From G942493375 sp942493375 (GTDB lineage: Bacteria > Armatimonadota > UBA5829), in NCBI GenBank assembly GCA_942493375.1, contig OW818698.1, positions 1,922,001 through 1,986,000 of the forward strand: a stretch of DNA of 64,000 nucleotides. The letters run 5' to 3'. Of this stretch, positions 48,662 through 57,180 are shown piece by piece (positions within the stretch are counted from its first letter, which is position 1; each line of letters opens with the position of its first letter). Below the pieces are notes generated by a model. The model was given only the letters and a program-made list of their open reading frames with translations, made no database searches and was not told the DNA's origin. The position numbers were made by a program, and so were the translations under genes.

Positions 48662-50959
48662 ATGCCGACTGAATGGATTATGAATAATACAGACAAACAA
48701 CTAATGGATGAACTCTCAGAATTTTTGCCTGGCCGTATTTTCGATGCTCATGCACATATATATGATGCCACACACTATGCTCTGACTCCGGATCACTACC
48801 TGTCGGCTGGTCCTGATCTGGTAGATTTCCAACTCTGGCAAAAAATGCAAGGGTCAATTGTAGGTGAAGGCAAGCTGACTGGAGGCCTCTTTATCCCCAT
48901 GCCGGTCTCACCCGAAGCCGTCGATCAACCTAACAAATTTGTCGTAGATCAGCTAAAAAACATCACCGGCTCAGTCGGTACAATCATGGTAAAACCAGGA
49001 CAGGATCCCGAAGCAATCAGAGAACTACTGGAAAACAGTTCTATTGTAGCCTTCAAACCATACCATTTACTGGCCGATAGACCGGACACCATGAACGCAG
49101 AAATTGAAGAATACATGCCGGAGTGGGCCTGGGAAATAGCGGATGAAATGGGATTGTCCATTATTATGCACCTGGTTAAGTCCCAGGCATCAGCAGACGC
49201 AGCCAATAGCGCATATATGGTTGAAAAATGCACTAAATATCCAAATGCCAAACTAGTATTGGCACACTGTGCCAGAGCGTTCTGCGCAGATACTGCAACT
49301 AAAGGCCTGCCCGCTCTCCGGCACCTACAAAATGTCTGGTTCGACTGTGCTGCAATCTGCGAGTCACAACCAATCGAGTCAGTCCTCTGGGAGTTCGGGC
49401 CGGAAAAACTCATATGGGGCAGTGATTACCCGATATCATTCCAACGCTCCCGCGCCATCACAATGGGAGATGGATTCCATTGGGTAGAGACTGAAGACGG
49501 ACCAATGTGCCATCCCGCTCTTGCAGGTGTCGAATCCCTCAGAGCAATTAAAGTAGCTGCAGATAACTTTGGGCTCAACAAACAAGACATCGAGCGCATC
49601 TTCCATGACAATGCTGTAAACCTGTTTGGCCTGGAATCTCGCAAAGCCAACCGGACTCAGGACCTATACCTGCACGCAAAACAGCGCATGCCTGGAGGCG
49701 TTCAGCTTCTCAGCAAACGCCCGGAGATGATGGCTCCTGATCAGTGGCCGGCCTATTTCTCAGAAGCACGCGGGTGTGAAGTCTGGGATATTGATGGTAA
49801 ACACTACTATGATATGTCCACAAATGGCATCGGCGCCTGTCTTTTGGGCTACAGAGACCCGGATGTAACCTCCGCTGTAAAGCGCCGGATCAATCTCGGG
49901 GCAATGAGCACGTTGAATCCACCAGAAGAAGTAGAACTTGCCGATGAACTCTGCGGTATTCACCCGTGGGCAGAACAGGTCAGGTTCGCTCGCACAGGTG
50001 GAGAATGTGCTGCTGTAGCCATAAGAATCGCCAGAGCCACAACTGACCGGTCTGCAATCGCAGTATGTGGATATCACGGATGGCAGGACTGGTATCTGGC
50101 AGCAAACCTCGGGGAAAGCGACTCTCTGCGCGGTCACCTGTTACCTGGTCTCGATCCCCTGGGAGTTCCCACTGAGCTCCGGGACACCACATACACATTC
50201 GAATATGAAAACACCGACCAGCTCGATGCAGTAATAGCCAAAGCAGGTAATCGACTTGCTGCAGTAATAATGGAACCCTGCCGGTACCAGGATCCTAAAC
50301 CTGGATTCCTGGAATATGTCCGGGATGCATGCCATGCGTGTGGAGCCCTGCTCATATTTGATGAGATCACAATCGGATGGCGTTACACTCTCGGAGGCGC
50401 CCATATGCGTCTGGGAGTCAACCCCGATATGGCAATATTCGCCAAAGCCCTCGGCAATGGACACCCGATGTCCGCCATTATCGGCACGCGACCGGCCATG
50501 TCCGGCGCTCATACCTCGTTTATATCAAGCACCTACTGGACAGAGAGCGTTGGCCCAGCCGCTGCTCTTGCCACACTGAACAAAATGAAACAAATAGACG
50601 TCCCCGCACACGTAGCAAAAGTAGGGGAAGCGGTTACCGAATGCTGGACAAAATCCGCTGCCAAACACTCCCTGCCTATAGTAGCCGGTGATGGATACCC
50701 ATGCCTTGCCCATTTTGCATTCAAACATCCAGATGCAAATGATTTAAAAACGTTGTTCGTGCAGCTAATGCTGAATAGAGGTTTCCTTGCAGGACTAGCA
50801 ATCTACCCCACCCTCGCACATACACCGGAAATAATCGGCATGTATGGCAAGGCAGTAGACGAAGTCTTCGAGATATTGGCAGATGCAATTGCCAAAGAGG
50901 ATATAACCAGCAGGCTAAAAGGCCCAGCCGCCCACACAGGCTTCCGACGATTGCTATAG
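48662..50959 (+). CDS. Fusion of amidohydrolase and class-III aminotransferase
   Basis: Residues about 22-330 form an amidohydrolase_2 domain: FDAHAHIYD (H30, H32), IIMHLVK (H170), LAHCARA (H202) and WGSDYPISF (D255), ending in NAVNLFGL. Residues about 335-765 form a class-III PLP enzyme like glutamate-1-semialdehyde aminomutase: MPGGVQ start, TGGECAAVAIRIARA phosphate loop, FDEITIGWR (D567, E568) and PLP lysine K595 in IFAKALGNGHPMSA. Both active sites appear intact. The fusion would hydrolyse or decarboxylate a substrate and transaminate or rearrange a related one, probably for an amino sugar or modified amino acid; this is inference. Cytoplasmic, single gene. Confidence 0.88.
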   Translation: MPTEWIMNNTDKQLMDELSEFLPGRIFDAHAHIYDATHYALTPDHYLSAGPDLVDFQLWQKMQGSIVGEGKLTGGLFIPMPVSPEAVDQPNKFVVDQLKNITGSVGTIMVKPGQDPEAIRELLENSSIVAFKPYHLLADRPDTMNAEIEEYMPEWAWEIADEMGLSIIMHLVKSQASADAANSAYMVEKCTKYPNAKLVLAHCARAFCADTATKGLPALRHLQNVWFDCAAICESQPIESVLWEFGPEKLIWGSDYPISFQRSRAITMGDGFHWVETEDGPMCHPALAGVESLRAIKVAADNFGLNKQDIERIFHDNAVNLFGLESRKANRTQDLYLHAKQRMPGGVQLLSKRPEMMAPDQWPAYFSEARGCEVWDIDGKHYYDMSTNGIGACLLGYRDPDVTSAVKRRINLGAMSTLNPPEEVELADELCGIHPWAEQVRFARTGGECAAVAIRIARATTDRSAIAVCGYHGWQDWYLAANLGESDSLRGHLLPGLDPLGVPTELRDTTYTFEYENTDQLDAVIAKAGNRLAAVIMEPCRYQDPKPGFLEYVRDACHACGALLIFDEITIGWRYTLGGAHMRLGVNPDMAIFAKALGNGHPMSAIIGTRPAMSGAHTSFISSTYWTESVGPAAALATLNKMKQIDVPAHVAKVGEAVTECWTKSAAKHSLPIVAGDGYPCLAHFAFKHPDANDLKTLFVQLMLNRGFLAGLAIYPTLAHTPEIIGMYGKAVDEVFEILADAIAKEDITSRLKGPAAHTGFRRLL

Positions 50960-50963
50960 ATGT

Positions 50964-51128
50964 CTGTCATCCTGAGGAACGAAGGATCTGCTTTCTATCC
51001 GAAAAAGCAGATCCTTCGTCCCTCCCAAGAAACCATTAGGTTTTAGCGGCAATTTGAACCACAAAAACTAGTCTAGGTTTCTAATCGAAATAAGTTGGCC
51101 CCCCCAACTTGGGGGCTCAGGATGACAG
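50964..51128. repeat. Intergenic palindromic element, copy 5, interrupted by an insert
   Basis: The left arm CTGTCATCCTGAGGAACGAA with GGATCTGCTTT (50964-50993) and the start of the right arm AAAGCAGATCCTTCGTCCCT with C (51004-51024) are as in other copies. The right arm resumes at 51116 as CTCAGGATGACAG after a 91-base insert. Confidence 0.88.
51025..51115. mobile_element. 91-bp MITE-like insert nested in a palindromic element
   Basis: The insert breaks the right arm of palindrome copy 5 and is flanked by a 3-bp direct repeat CTC (51022-51024 and 51116-51118). Its ends, CCAAG (with the preceding C, CCCAAG) and CTTGGGGG, are inverted. Near its right end AAGTTGGCCCCCCCAACTT forms a small hairpin. 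It encodes nothing. No second copy was noticed in the window. Removing it and one CTC restores the palindrome. Confidence 0.65.
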
Positions 51129-51158
51129 GGGGATGGGGTTTATGAGGTGGACAAAACA

Positions 51159-52484
51159 ATGAAAACCAGATTTTGCCCCATAATCATTATCTGGCTGTGC
51201 ATCTATATTGCTCAGCCAGCATTTGCTTCCACAGCTAAATGGTGGAACACCATGTGGGAACTTCGCATCCCCATTATAATCAATGCAACAGATGCTGCAC
51301 AGCCGAACCGTCCAATCTCACTTCCATGGAGCAGTTTAGCAGGCAAGCTGGGCAATACTCCTGTCCGACTGAGTTCATTGCGCCTGGTTGCTGATGGAAA
51401 GTCCATTCCATTTCAGATAGATTCAAGGGATGCTGATGGGCATTATATTGCAAACAGGATGAAGCTTGGACAGTATGACCAGTTGGTTTTCGTTGCTCCA
51501 GCCATGCAGAAGGCAAATTATTTCCTGTATATGAGCCAAAAACCAATGCCCCCACCCACATTCACATCAAATGTGCAAGCAAAGGCACTTCGTGATGCAC
51601 AGGCACACCAGAGACTTTCTACTGCCGGGTTGAGCATTTATATTCAAGGGCCACCGCCTCTGGATGCATCCGCAAATCCCCCAGCAAACTATGCCAGGGG
51701 AACAATTACAGGCATAACCTGGCAGGGAAAATCGATGACAAGCCAGAACAACAACTGGTCAGTGTTTATGAACGGTCATCCTTTCACAACTGATCCGGAG
51801 AATCCATGGCAGGCAGCCAATCTTATTGTAAACGGCCCGGTGCACAAAGTGGTTAGCATCAGATGTCCGAATTCGACGATCAAATCCACGGACGGCACCA
51901 TACTCCTGCAGGCTGATGTCACTCGTTATTTTTCGATGTTTTCCAATGTGCCTGCCTATGAAGTAGAAGACATAATTCAATGTTCATCAGCACATGAAGA
52001 CTGGACAGGAACCTATATCGACAGATTGTATCTTGGTCACAGACCTAATATTAATGACACTCTCTGGGATGGTTCATCAGGTGCACCAAAACGCTACAAA
52101 CTCTCTAGTGACAGCCTCCCCCATAACTCTGATGGAAACTTTGACACTACTGGCGAGTTAATCTCGTCACAAAATATAAAGAATAGCTGGTACGGTTGGT
52201 ATGATGAAAAGGCTAAAAATGGCATAGCGGTATTCTATGGATCATATCCCACGAATCTTATCCAGCCTTATCAAATGAGCTTCCGATCAGGCTACGCTGT
52301 CTGGTCAATGGAAAACTGGATGACGTTCTCATACACAAGCTTGAAAACGCCAGTAACCCTGCGACACCGTTTCCGGTTAATTGGCTTAAGTGCCACAACC
52401 CCTGAACTTGTAAACAAAGAATATGAACAATGGAAATCGACAACATCATTCGTTTCAATAGGTAAAATCCAGAGGAGGAAGTAA
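51159..52484 (+). CDS. Secreted protein, unknown function, shares a module with the next gene
   Basis: The ATG at 51159 has GAGGTGG 8 bases upstream and starts a signal peptide (MKTRFCPIIIIWLCIYIAQ then PAFA-S). The mature part (about 30-441) is beta-rich: WELRIPIIINATD, DSRDADGHYIANRMKLGQYD, NPWQAANLIVNGPVHKVVSI, RYFSMFSNVPAYEVEDIIQC. The same order of segments occurs in residues about 622-1031 of the next protein, so both carry one conserved module of about 400 residues. I do not recognise a named family. It overlaps the same transcription unit as the next gene (2-base gap). Periplasm or surface is likely. Confidence 0.7.
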   Translation: MKTRFCPIIIIWLCIYIAQPAFASTAKWWNTMWELRIPIIINATDAAQPNRPISLPWSSLAGKLGNTPVRLSSLRLVADGKSIPFQIDSRDADGHYIANRMKLGQYDQLVFVAPAMQKANYFLYMSQKPMPPPTFTSNVQAKALRDAQAHQRLSTAGLSIYIQGPPPLDASANPPANYARGTITGITWQGKSMTSQNNNWSVFMNGHPFTTDPENPWQAANLIVNGPVHKVVSIRCPNSTIKSTDGTILLQADVTRYFSMFSNVPAYEVEDIIQCSSAHEDWTGTYIDRLYLGHRPNINDTLWDGSSGAPKRYKLSSDSLPHNSDGNFDTTGELISSQNIKNSWYGWYDEKAKNGIAVFYGSYPTNLIQPYQMSFRSGYAVWSMENWMTFSYTSLKTPVTLRHRFRLIGLSATTPELVNKEYEQWKSTTSFVSIGKIQRRK

Positions 52485-52486
52485 AC

Positions 52487-55400
52487 ATGCTCCGAAATAT
52501 ACTCTGTATACTGCTTCTATTGCTCATCGCTTCCTCCTGCACACTCGCAGCCAATGTAGGTTGTATGGTCTACAACAATGGTCTGAACTTTACGGACAAG
52601 GAACTGCAGCGCCTGGAACAATCAGACGAAGTTCAGTATGTAGGTGTCCAGATGCTTGCTCCGGCTCCGCATTTGCATGAAGTAGCTTCCAGGTTAGCAC
52701 GCTCGGGCAAGAAACTCATAGTGCAAATCTGGTGGGGACCTGACTCTCCCCACTCCTGGTCACGTTTTTCAATGGCAAACATAGCCCAGGATTCAAAGAT
52801 CCGCGCTGATTTCTTCCGCGAAGTAGCAGACCCCATCATAGAATCCATCGGACCGGAGAATATCTACACTATTCATATGTTGGAAGAGACCGGAATGCAG
52901 TTTGCCACAGATGCACTCGAACCAGGCAATCCTGATAATTTCACTGATGATACAGGCGGTGGTTACAGTTCACCATTCTACACAGGATGGAGTGGAAATG
53001 GTGCCTATGGCGGTCCATGGATACTGCCCCTGCGCAGACACAATAACGACTTCAAGCGATTCAGCGGATACAACCTTTTTGAGGCAGCTATCTGGAATGA
53101 TAAGGAACGTAAATCATTCCGCCAATGGGTCGGCAGGCGTGTTCAGGCACTCGCCCACATACGATTCGCTGAGCACATTCACCAGAAATATCCAAGCGTT
53201 TTAGCAACATCCTGGGATGGCCCCAACTTTGGAGGCAATGTCTGGGCTGATACACCATCGATGCTCAATGCCATAGACGGATTTACAGCAAATTGTTATA
53301 ATGCACCGCTTCAGAACTATATCTTTGCCCGCACTATTCGTGCTCTGGATTTCGACAGAACATTTCAGTTCATGACCTGGGTTGGCCCGAATAACCTCGA
53401 TGTCAACACCCGCAGAGCAATGTTAACCAGCATATATGCAGTCGGTAGCGATATTATTCACCTATGGGAGGAACCCCAGCGCTGTTATGCAAGAGATGAT
53501 CTATGGGAGATAAGCCGTAAACTTTACAGCACATTCTCGCACTTGCCAGTATTCAGCCATAGACCGGATGTGTTTGTTGTCTGCAGCAATTGGAACGTAC
53601 CCAGCAAATACCTGAAGGACTTCGACGCCGCTCATTGGGAGGATGCCGAAGGATATGGGCTTGGCAGGTATAAATTGGTCCTGCTGGATGGTGCTGAACA
53701 CCCGGGTCTGAAAGAATACATACAAAATGGCGGACTGGCCGTCATATTCCACAAGCGCCCGTCTTTCCTGACTGCCGATCAAATAAGCAACGGAAAACGA
53801 GTGGAGCTATCCGGCAGCACTGCAATAACAGTAGAATACGATAAAGGAACTGTCCTATTAATCGATAATGATAAAAAACTGGATGACACTGACACCCACC
53901 AGGAATTCGTTTATAAACAAATCGAACAGCTCGCTACGTCCCACAGACTTCAGAAGTTATTCGACAAACACTTCGCTCCTCTCCAGTCAGGTGGCCGTTA
54001 TATGGAAATCACTTCGGATGATGGTTCAGTCACCTGTTACTTCCACTACAGTGTCGGTCAAAACGATCCGTTGGTAAAAATTCAAGGAACTGATCTTTTC
54101 ACAGGCGATGAGAACCCGGTACTCAGCCCGACTCGTTCTTCAGTAATCGTAGCACATAAACCTCTGGTTCCCTGGACACCTCCGTCACCACAGGATCGTT
54201 CCAAACTTGTCAAAACCGCTGAATCCGGAGCCCGGCGGGGACAACCAGATCTACCTGAACTGCCTCCGGATGATCCACTCGGTCCTGCCAGATCGAATCT
54301 GACAACACCAACTGCACCGATCTATATTGAAGGCAGGAAATACAAAGACTGGACTGTTCCGGAATGCCGTTATCGGATGTCAATACAGCTTAAACCAACT
54401 AAATCTGGTATTGTGGACCAACCAATAGTTATAAGTGGTAAGGAGTTGTATCGACTCACAGGCATGGACGACCTCGTGTGGGATTCAATCCGAGTCTTCA
54501 CCGGAAACAAAGAGCAGCCAACGCAGATAGATGAACGTGACAACACCGGTCATTATCTAAAAAATGGCAATAGACGACTGGACAGTGACGATGAACTGGT
54601 CTTCACAATCACTCAGTCGAATAACAAACCCTCAACCTACTATCTATATTATGGTTCAAAGCCTTCAAAACAACCTGCATTTGCTTCAACAGTAAAATAT
54701 GAGGAAGTAAACTCGGACATCGCCGATGCGGTAGCCAGTAATGGACGAATGAGTATAAGTATAAAGGGAGCAGGCAGTGAGCCCAAAGGTGGTATCGGCA
54801 GCTTCGGAACAGGGGCTATCACCGAATGCAGTCTGGATGGAAAACCATTCACTAATATCCGCTACAACTGGTCTAACTACTTCTTCGGGAATCCCTGGTC
54901 TAATGATGGCAACTGGAGCAAACCAGAGTTGATCATCGCCGGTTATGTGCGTTCAATAATCAAGACAAGTCTCCCTGGATTCAAAACTAAGAATGCATCA
55001 GGCCAGACAGTTATGGAAGGCAAAGTCACAAATTACTACACAATGTATTCCAAGATCCCCATTGTTGATATAGAGCAGAGAATTGAATATCCGGTATCAG
55101 ACAAAAAGTGGTCTGCCCAGTATACTTTCTACACTAAAGTAGGAAAAGAACCGGATGCCAATGATGTTCTACTTGTTCCAGTAGCGGGAGCTCAGGCAAA
55201 GGTAGCTATGCAGGATGTAGATATGTATGGATCCCGATATCTGGAACATCGACCGGAGCAGGGATGGATGGCACTGCTTGATCCAATTGAAAAACACGGC
55301 TGCGCGCTATTCTATGCCCGAATGCCAGAAATACGGGAGAATCTCACCTGGATAGATTACGCTCCTCGTCACGAACTGACACCGTCAGTTGGACGCTTGA

Positions 55401-55582
55401 CCGATGGCTATCCGATGAGTCTGTCATATACCAACAGAGTGATGCAGACAGATGATGTAATCATCCGCCCATTCCGCATTGTAGGTCTGACCAGCGAGAA
55501 TGAACAAAATGTATCAGCACAATACCAGGTATGGGGCAATGAATTAGCTCAGTTAGGTAGACTAGAAGTTCAAGTGCGGTAG
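52487..55582 (+). CDS. Large secreted glycosidase-like protein with C-terminal shared module
   Basis: MLRNILCILLLLLIASSCTLAA is a signal peptide (a lipoprotein cut at C18 is possible but the box IASSC is poor). About 25-340 looks like a TIM barrel (VQYVGVQMLAPAPHLHEVAS, KLIVQIWWG, ENIYTIHMLEETGMQ with possible catalytic Glu pair, LATSWDGPNF, FQFMTWVGPNN). About 345-480 is Rossmann-like (VFVVCSNWNVPSKYLK, YKLVLLDGAEHPGLKEYI). About 622-1031 repeats the module of the preceding protein. 1031 residues. The domain order resembles beta-galactosidase-type enzymes, but no GH family is recognised. Likely acts with its neighbour on an external glycan. Confidence 0.7.
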   Translation: MLRNILCILLLLLIASSCTLAANVGCMVYNNGLNFTDKELQRLEQSDEVQYVGVQMLAPAPHLHEVASRLARSGKKLIVQIWWGPDSPHSWSRFSMANIAQDSKIRADFFREVADPIIESIGPENIYTIHMLEETGMQFATDALEPGNPDNFTDDTGGGYSSPFYTGWSGNGAYGGPWILPLRRHNNDFKRFSGYNLFEAAIWNDKERKSFRQWVGRRVQALAHIRFAEHIHQKYPSVLATSWDGPNFGGNVWADTPSMLNAIDGFTANCYNAPLQNYIFARTIRALDFDRTFQFMTWVGPNNLDVNTRRAMLTSIYAVGSDIIHLWEEPQRCYARDDLWEISRKLYSTFSHLPVFSHRPDVFVVCSNWNVPSKYLKDFDAAHWEDAEGYGLGRYKLVLLDGAEHPGLKEYIQNGGLAVIFHKRPSFLTADQISNGKRVELSGSTAITVEYDKGTVLLIDNDKKLDDTDTHQEFVYKQIEQLATSHRLQKLFDKHFAPLQSGGRYMEITSDDGSVTCYFHYSVGQNDPLVKIQGTDLFTGDENPVLSPTRSSVIVAHKPLVPWTPPSPQDRSKLVKTAESGARRGQPDLPELPPDDPLGPARSNLTTPTAPIYIEGRKYKDWTVPECRYRMSIQLKPTKSGIVDQPIVISGKELYRLTGMDDLVWDSIRVFTGNKEQPTQIDERDNTGHYLKNGNRRLDSDDELVFTITQSNNKPSTYYLYYGSKPSKQPAFASTVKYEEVNSDIADAVASNGRMSISIKGAGSEPKGGIGSFGTGAITECSLDGKPFTNIRYNWSNYFFGNPWSNDGNWSKPELIIAGYVRSIIKTSLPGFKTKNASGQTVMEGKVTNYYTMYSKIPIVDIEQRIEYPVSDKKWSAQYTFYTKVGKEPDANDVLLVPVAGAQAKVAMQDVDMYGSRYLEHRPEQGWMALLDPIEKHGCALFYARMPEIRENLTWIDYAPRHELTPSVGRLTDGYPMSLSYTNRVMQTDDVIIRPFRIVGLTSENEQNVSAQYQVWGNELAQLGRLEVQVR

Positions 55583-55656
55583 ATCAGGTTGATCCTTACT
55601 TGTTAATCCTGTCTATATTAACTAACTTGATTTTGCAACTTCAGAGTGGAGTACCG

Positions 55657-56100
55657 TTATCCAATATTAAACCCGGCCGCCTGGCTGCTGGCAGCTTCCA
55701 GGAGTTCATCACCCATGGCTGAGTTGAACTCTTCCCATGCAGTACTCCCCCAGATTTCAACTTTTTCGGTAAGACCGACTATCCAGATGCTGTCTCCTGG
55801 CTTAATGTTGGCATGGTCCATCAACATTTGAGGTATGGTAAATCTGCCCTGCCTGTCGGTTTCTGATTCCGTAGCTGCCCCCAGGAAATATCTCTCAAGT
55901 TTGATAGACTGGACATCCAGCAGTGATTTAGGGGTAAGTGACTGTTGAACTTCGGACCAGCGGGCAGCCGGGAAAATCCACAGGCATCCGTGCAGACCCC
56001 GGGTGATGACAAAGCTCTCCCCGAGTCGGTTTCGGATCCGGGCAGGGATTACCGTTCGACCCTTTTCGTCGATAGTGTGCTCATATGCTCCTGAGAACAA
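55657..56100 (-). CDS. mraZ: Transcriptional regulator MraZ, outside a division cluster
   Basis: 147 residues with both AbrB-like halves: MFSGAYEHTIDEKGRTVIPARI (D11-x3-R15) and TDRQGRFTIPQMLMDHANI (D82-x3-R86). The start is TTG at 56100, directly after the stop of the upstream gene, with GGGGTGG as ribosome site. MraZ normally is the first gene of the mraZ-rsmH-ftsL-ftsI cluster and binds its own promoter. Here no rsmH follows: the next gene downstream is convergent. The preceding zinc-ribbon gene shares its promoter, which has MraZ-type repeats (56771-56812). Confidence 0.95.
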   Translation of the reverse strand: MFSGAYEHTIDEKGRTVIPARIRNRLGESFVITRGLHGCLWIFPAARWSEVQQSLTPKSLLDVQSIKLERYFLGAATESETDRQGRFTIPQMLMDHANIKPGDSIWIVGLTEKVEIWGSTAWEEFNSAMGDELLEAASSQAAGFNIG

Positions 56101-56742
56101 CTATTCCACCCCGGCGAAGCCATCTTCGCACTCAATGCACTCGACTCGAAATCTCATTGGATTCTTCTGAGTAGTTTGCCTGGTCAGTTCCCAATTTTCA
56201 AGCCCCGTTATTTCCAGCTTATCAGACTTCAACAAAGACCTGAGGAACTCTTTATTGCTGGTCACAGCATTCCCTGCCGAACATTTCTCGCAGTAGTGCC
56301 GGGTAATGATCGGTTCTCCCACATCATCAAGAAGTGTTGCAGCAACTGTAGGAAATGGCTCTACCTTACCACATATATCACAAGCTGGAACATCACATAG
56401 CTGGCTCCCTGCTTCTCTGGACAGACCGGAAACAAGGTTCCATACAACTTCATCAAAGGACTTCTGCGAGACAACCAGAGGATAGGTCGTTCGCAACAGT
56501 TCCTCAACTTCATTCAACATCTCTTCAGCAGGCTCAGCAAGCTGTATGCAGTAACCTATCAGCTTTCCTTTACACAGAGGGGTAACATCGTAACGCTCAG
56601 AGAGTTCAGAAAACATCCTCTGGACCTGATCAGTATCTTCTGCAGATGTGGTTTCGATCAAAAATACTGCACGCGACCCTGCAGGACGATATTCCACCGC
56701 CACTTCGCTTATTCTATTCTTTCTACTGCAAGCTGCTGCCAT
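56101..56742 (-). CDS. Zinc-ribbon protein of unknown function, co-transcribed with mraZ
   Basis: The ATG at 56742 follows GGGAG by 7 bases (a TTG 21 bases upstream is less likely). The 213-residue product has an N-terminal alpha/beta region (VAVEYRPAGSRAVFLIETTSAEDTDQVQRMF) and a zinc-ribbon: C121-x2-C124 (CDICGK) and C151-x2-C154 (CEKCSAG). A C-terminal RFRVECIECEDGF adds two more Cys. I do not recognise the family. It directly precedes mraZ (no gap) and is the first gene after the MraZ-type operator, so it should be under MraZ control. A role in division or cell-wall control is inference from that. Confidence 0.7.
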   Translation of the reverse strand: MAAACSRKNRISEVAVEYRPAGSRAVFLIETTSAEDTDQVQRMFSELSERYDVTPLCKGKLIGYCIQLAEPAEEMLNEVEELLRTTYPLVVSQKSFDEVVWNLVSGLSREAGSQLCDVPACDICGKVEPFPTVAATLLDDVGEPIITRHYCEKCSAGNAVTSNKEFLRSLLKSDKLEITGLENWELTRQTTQKNPMRFRVECIECEDGFAGVE

Positions 56743-56770
56743 ACCGATGCTCCCGCCCCACAATTAGGGA

Positions 56771-56812
56771 CATTCCCACCACATGCTACCACATACTACC
56801 ACATACTACCCG
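56771..56812 (-). promoter_or_regulatory. MraZ-type operator: four 10-bp-spaced repeats
   Basis: On the minus strand the order is GGGTA-gtatg-TGGTA-gtatg-TGGTA-gcatg-TGGTG: four 5-base boxes with 5-base spacers. Known MraZ sites are TGGG-type boxes repeated every 10 bp at the mraZ promoter. The repeats start 2 bases after the -10 box, so a bound MraZ ring would cover the transcription start. This supports negative autoregulation of the zinc-ribbon/mraZ unit. Confidence 0.85.
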
Positions 56813-56813
56813 C

Positions 56814-56842
56814 ATTATAACTTTTACTACCACTCTAGTCAA
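56814..56842 (-). promoter_or_regulatory. Consensus promoter of the zinc-ribbon/mraZ unit
   Basis: TTGACT (56842-56837), a 17-base spacer and TATAAT (56819-56814) on the minus strand; nearly perfect sigma-70 promoter. The predicted start site falls inside the MraZ-type repeats. Between here and 57094 the DNA is AT-rich with nothing recognised. Confidence 0.88.
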
Positions 56843-57094
56843 TGCTTTTACAGCCAAAGATTAAATAAAGAACAAATATTTTATTTTGCTTACAGGACAT
56901 GGTGAAGGGAACAGCAAATTTGAGAGAGAGAAGCTTATATTGTACGATTCTCAGGTGCTAGAAGCAGCTATGAATAATGCCTTAAATTGTGGTTAATCTT
57001 ATCGAGACGCGGAAAATATTATAGTGGTCTAAAAATCATATGATATATCTCATTAATTTTTGTAACCAAGCCTGATTTGTTTGAACTGTACGGT

Positions 57095-57124
57095 TTGACT
57101 GAATCTTGTTGTTCACTGTATGAT
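57095..57124 (+). promoter_or_regulatory. Sigma-70 promoter of the DUF4870 gene
   Basis: TTGACT (57095-57100), 18-base spacer, TATGAT (57119-57124); the ATG with GGAGG follows at 57181. Confidence 0.7.
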
Positions 57125-57180
57125 AAGCACATGCACACGAAGCAGCGAGAATGTCAGCTGCATTAGTAGGAGGAATATAG

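Noticed and set aside
52487..52560. Lipoprotein signal in the 1031-residue protein
   Set aside because: C18 is preceded by IASS rather than a proper lipobox; an ordinary signal peptide cut after TLAA fits as well.
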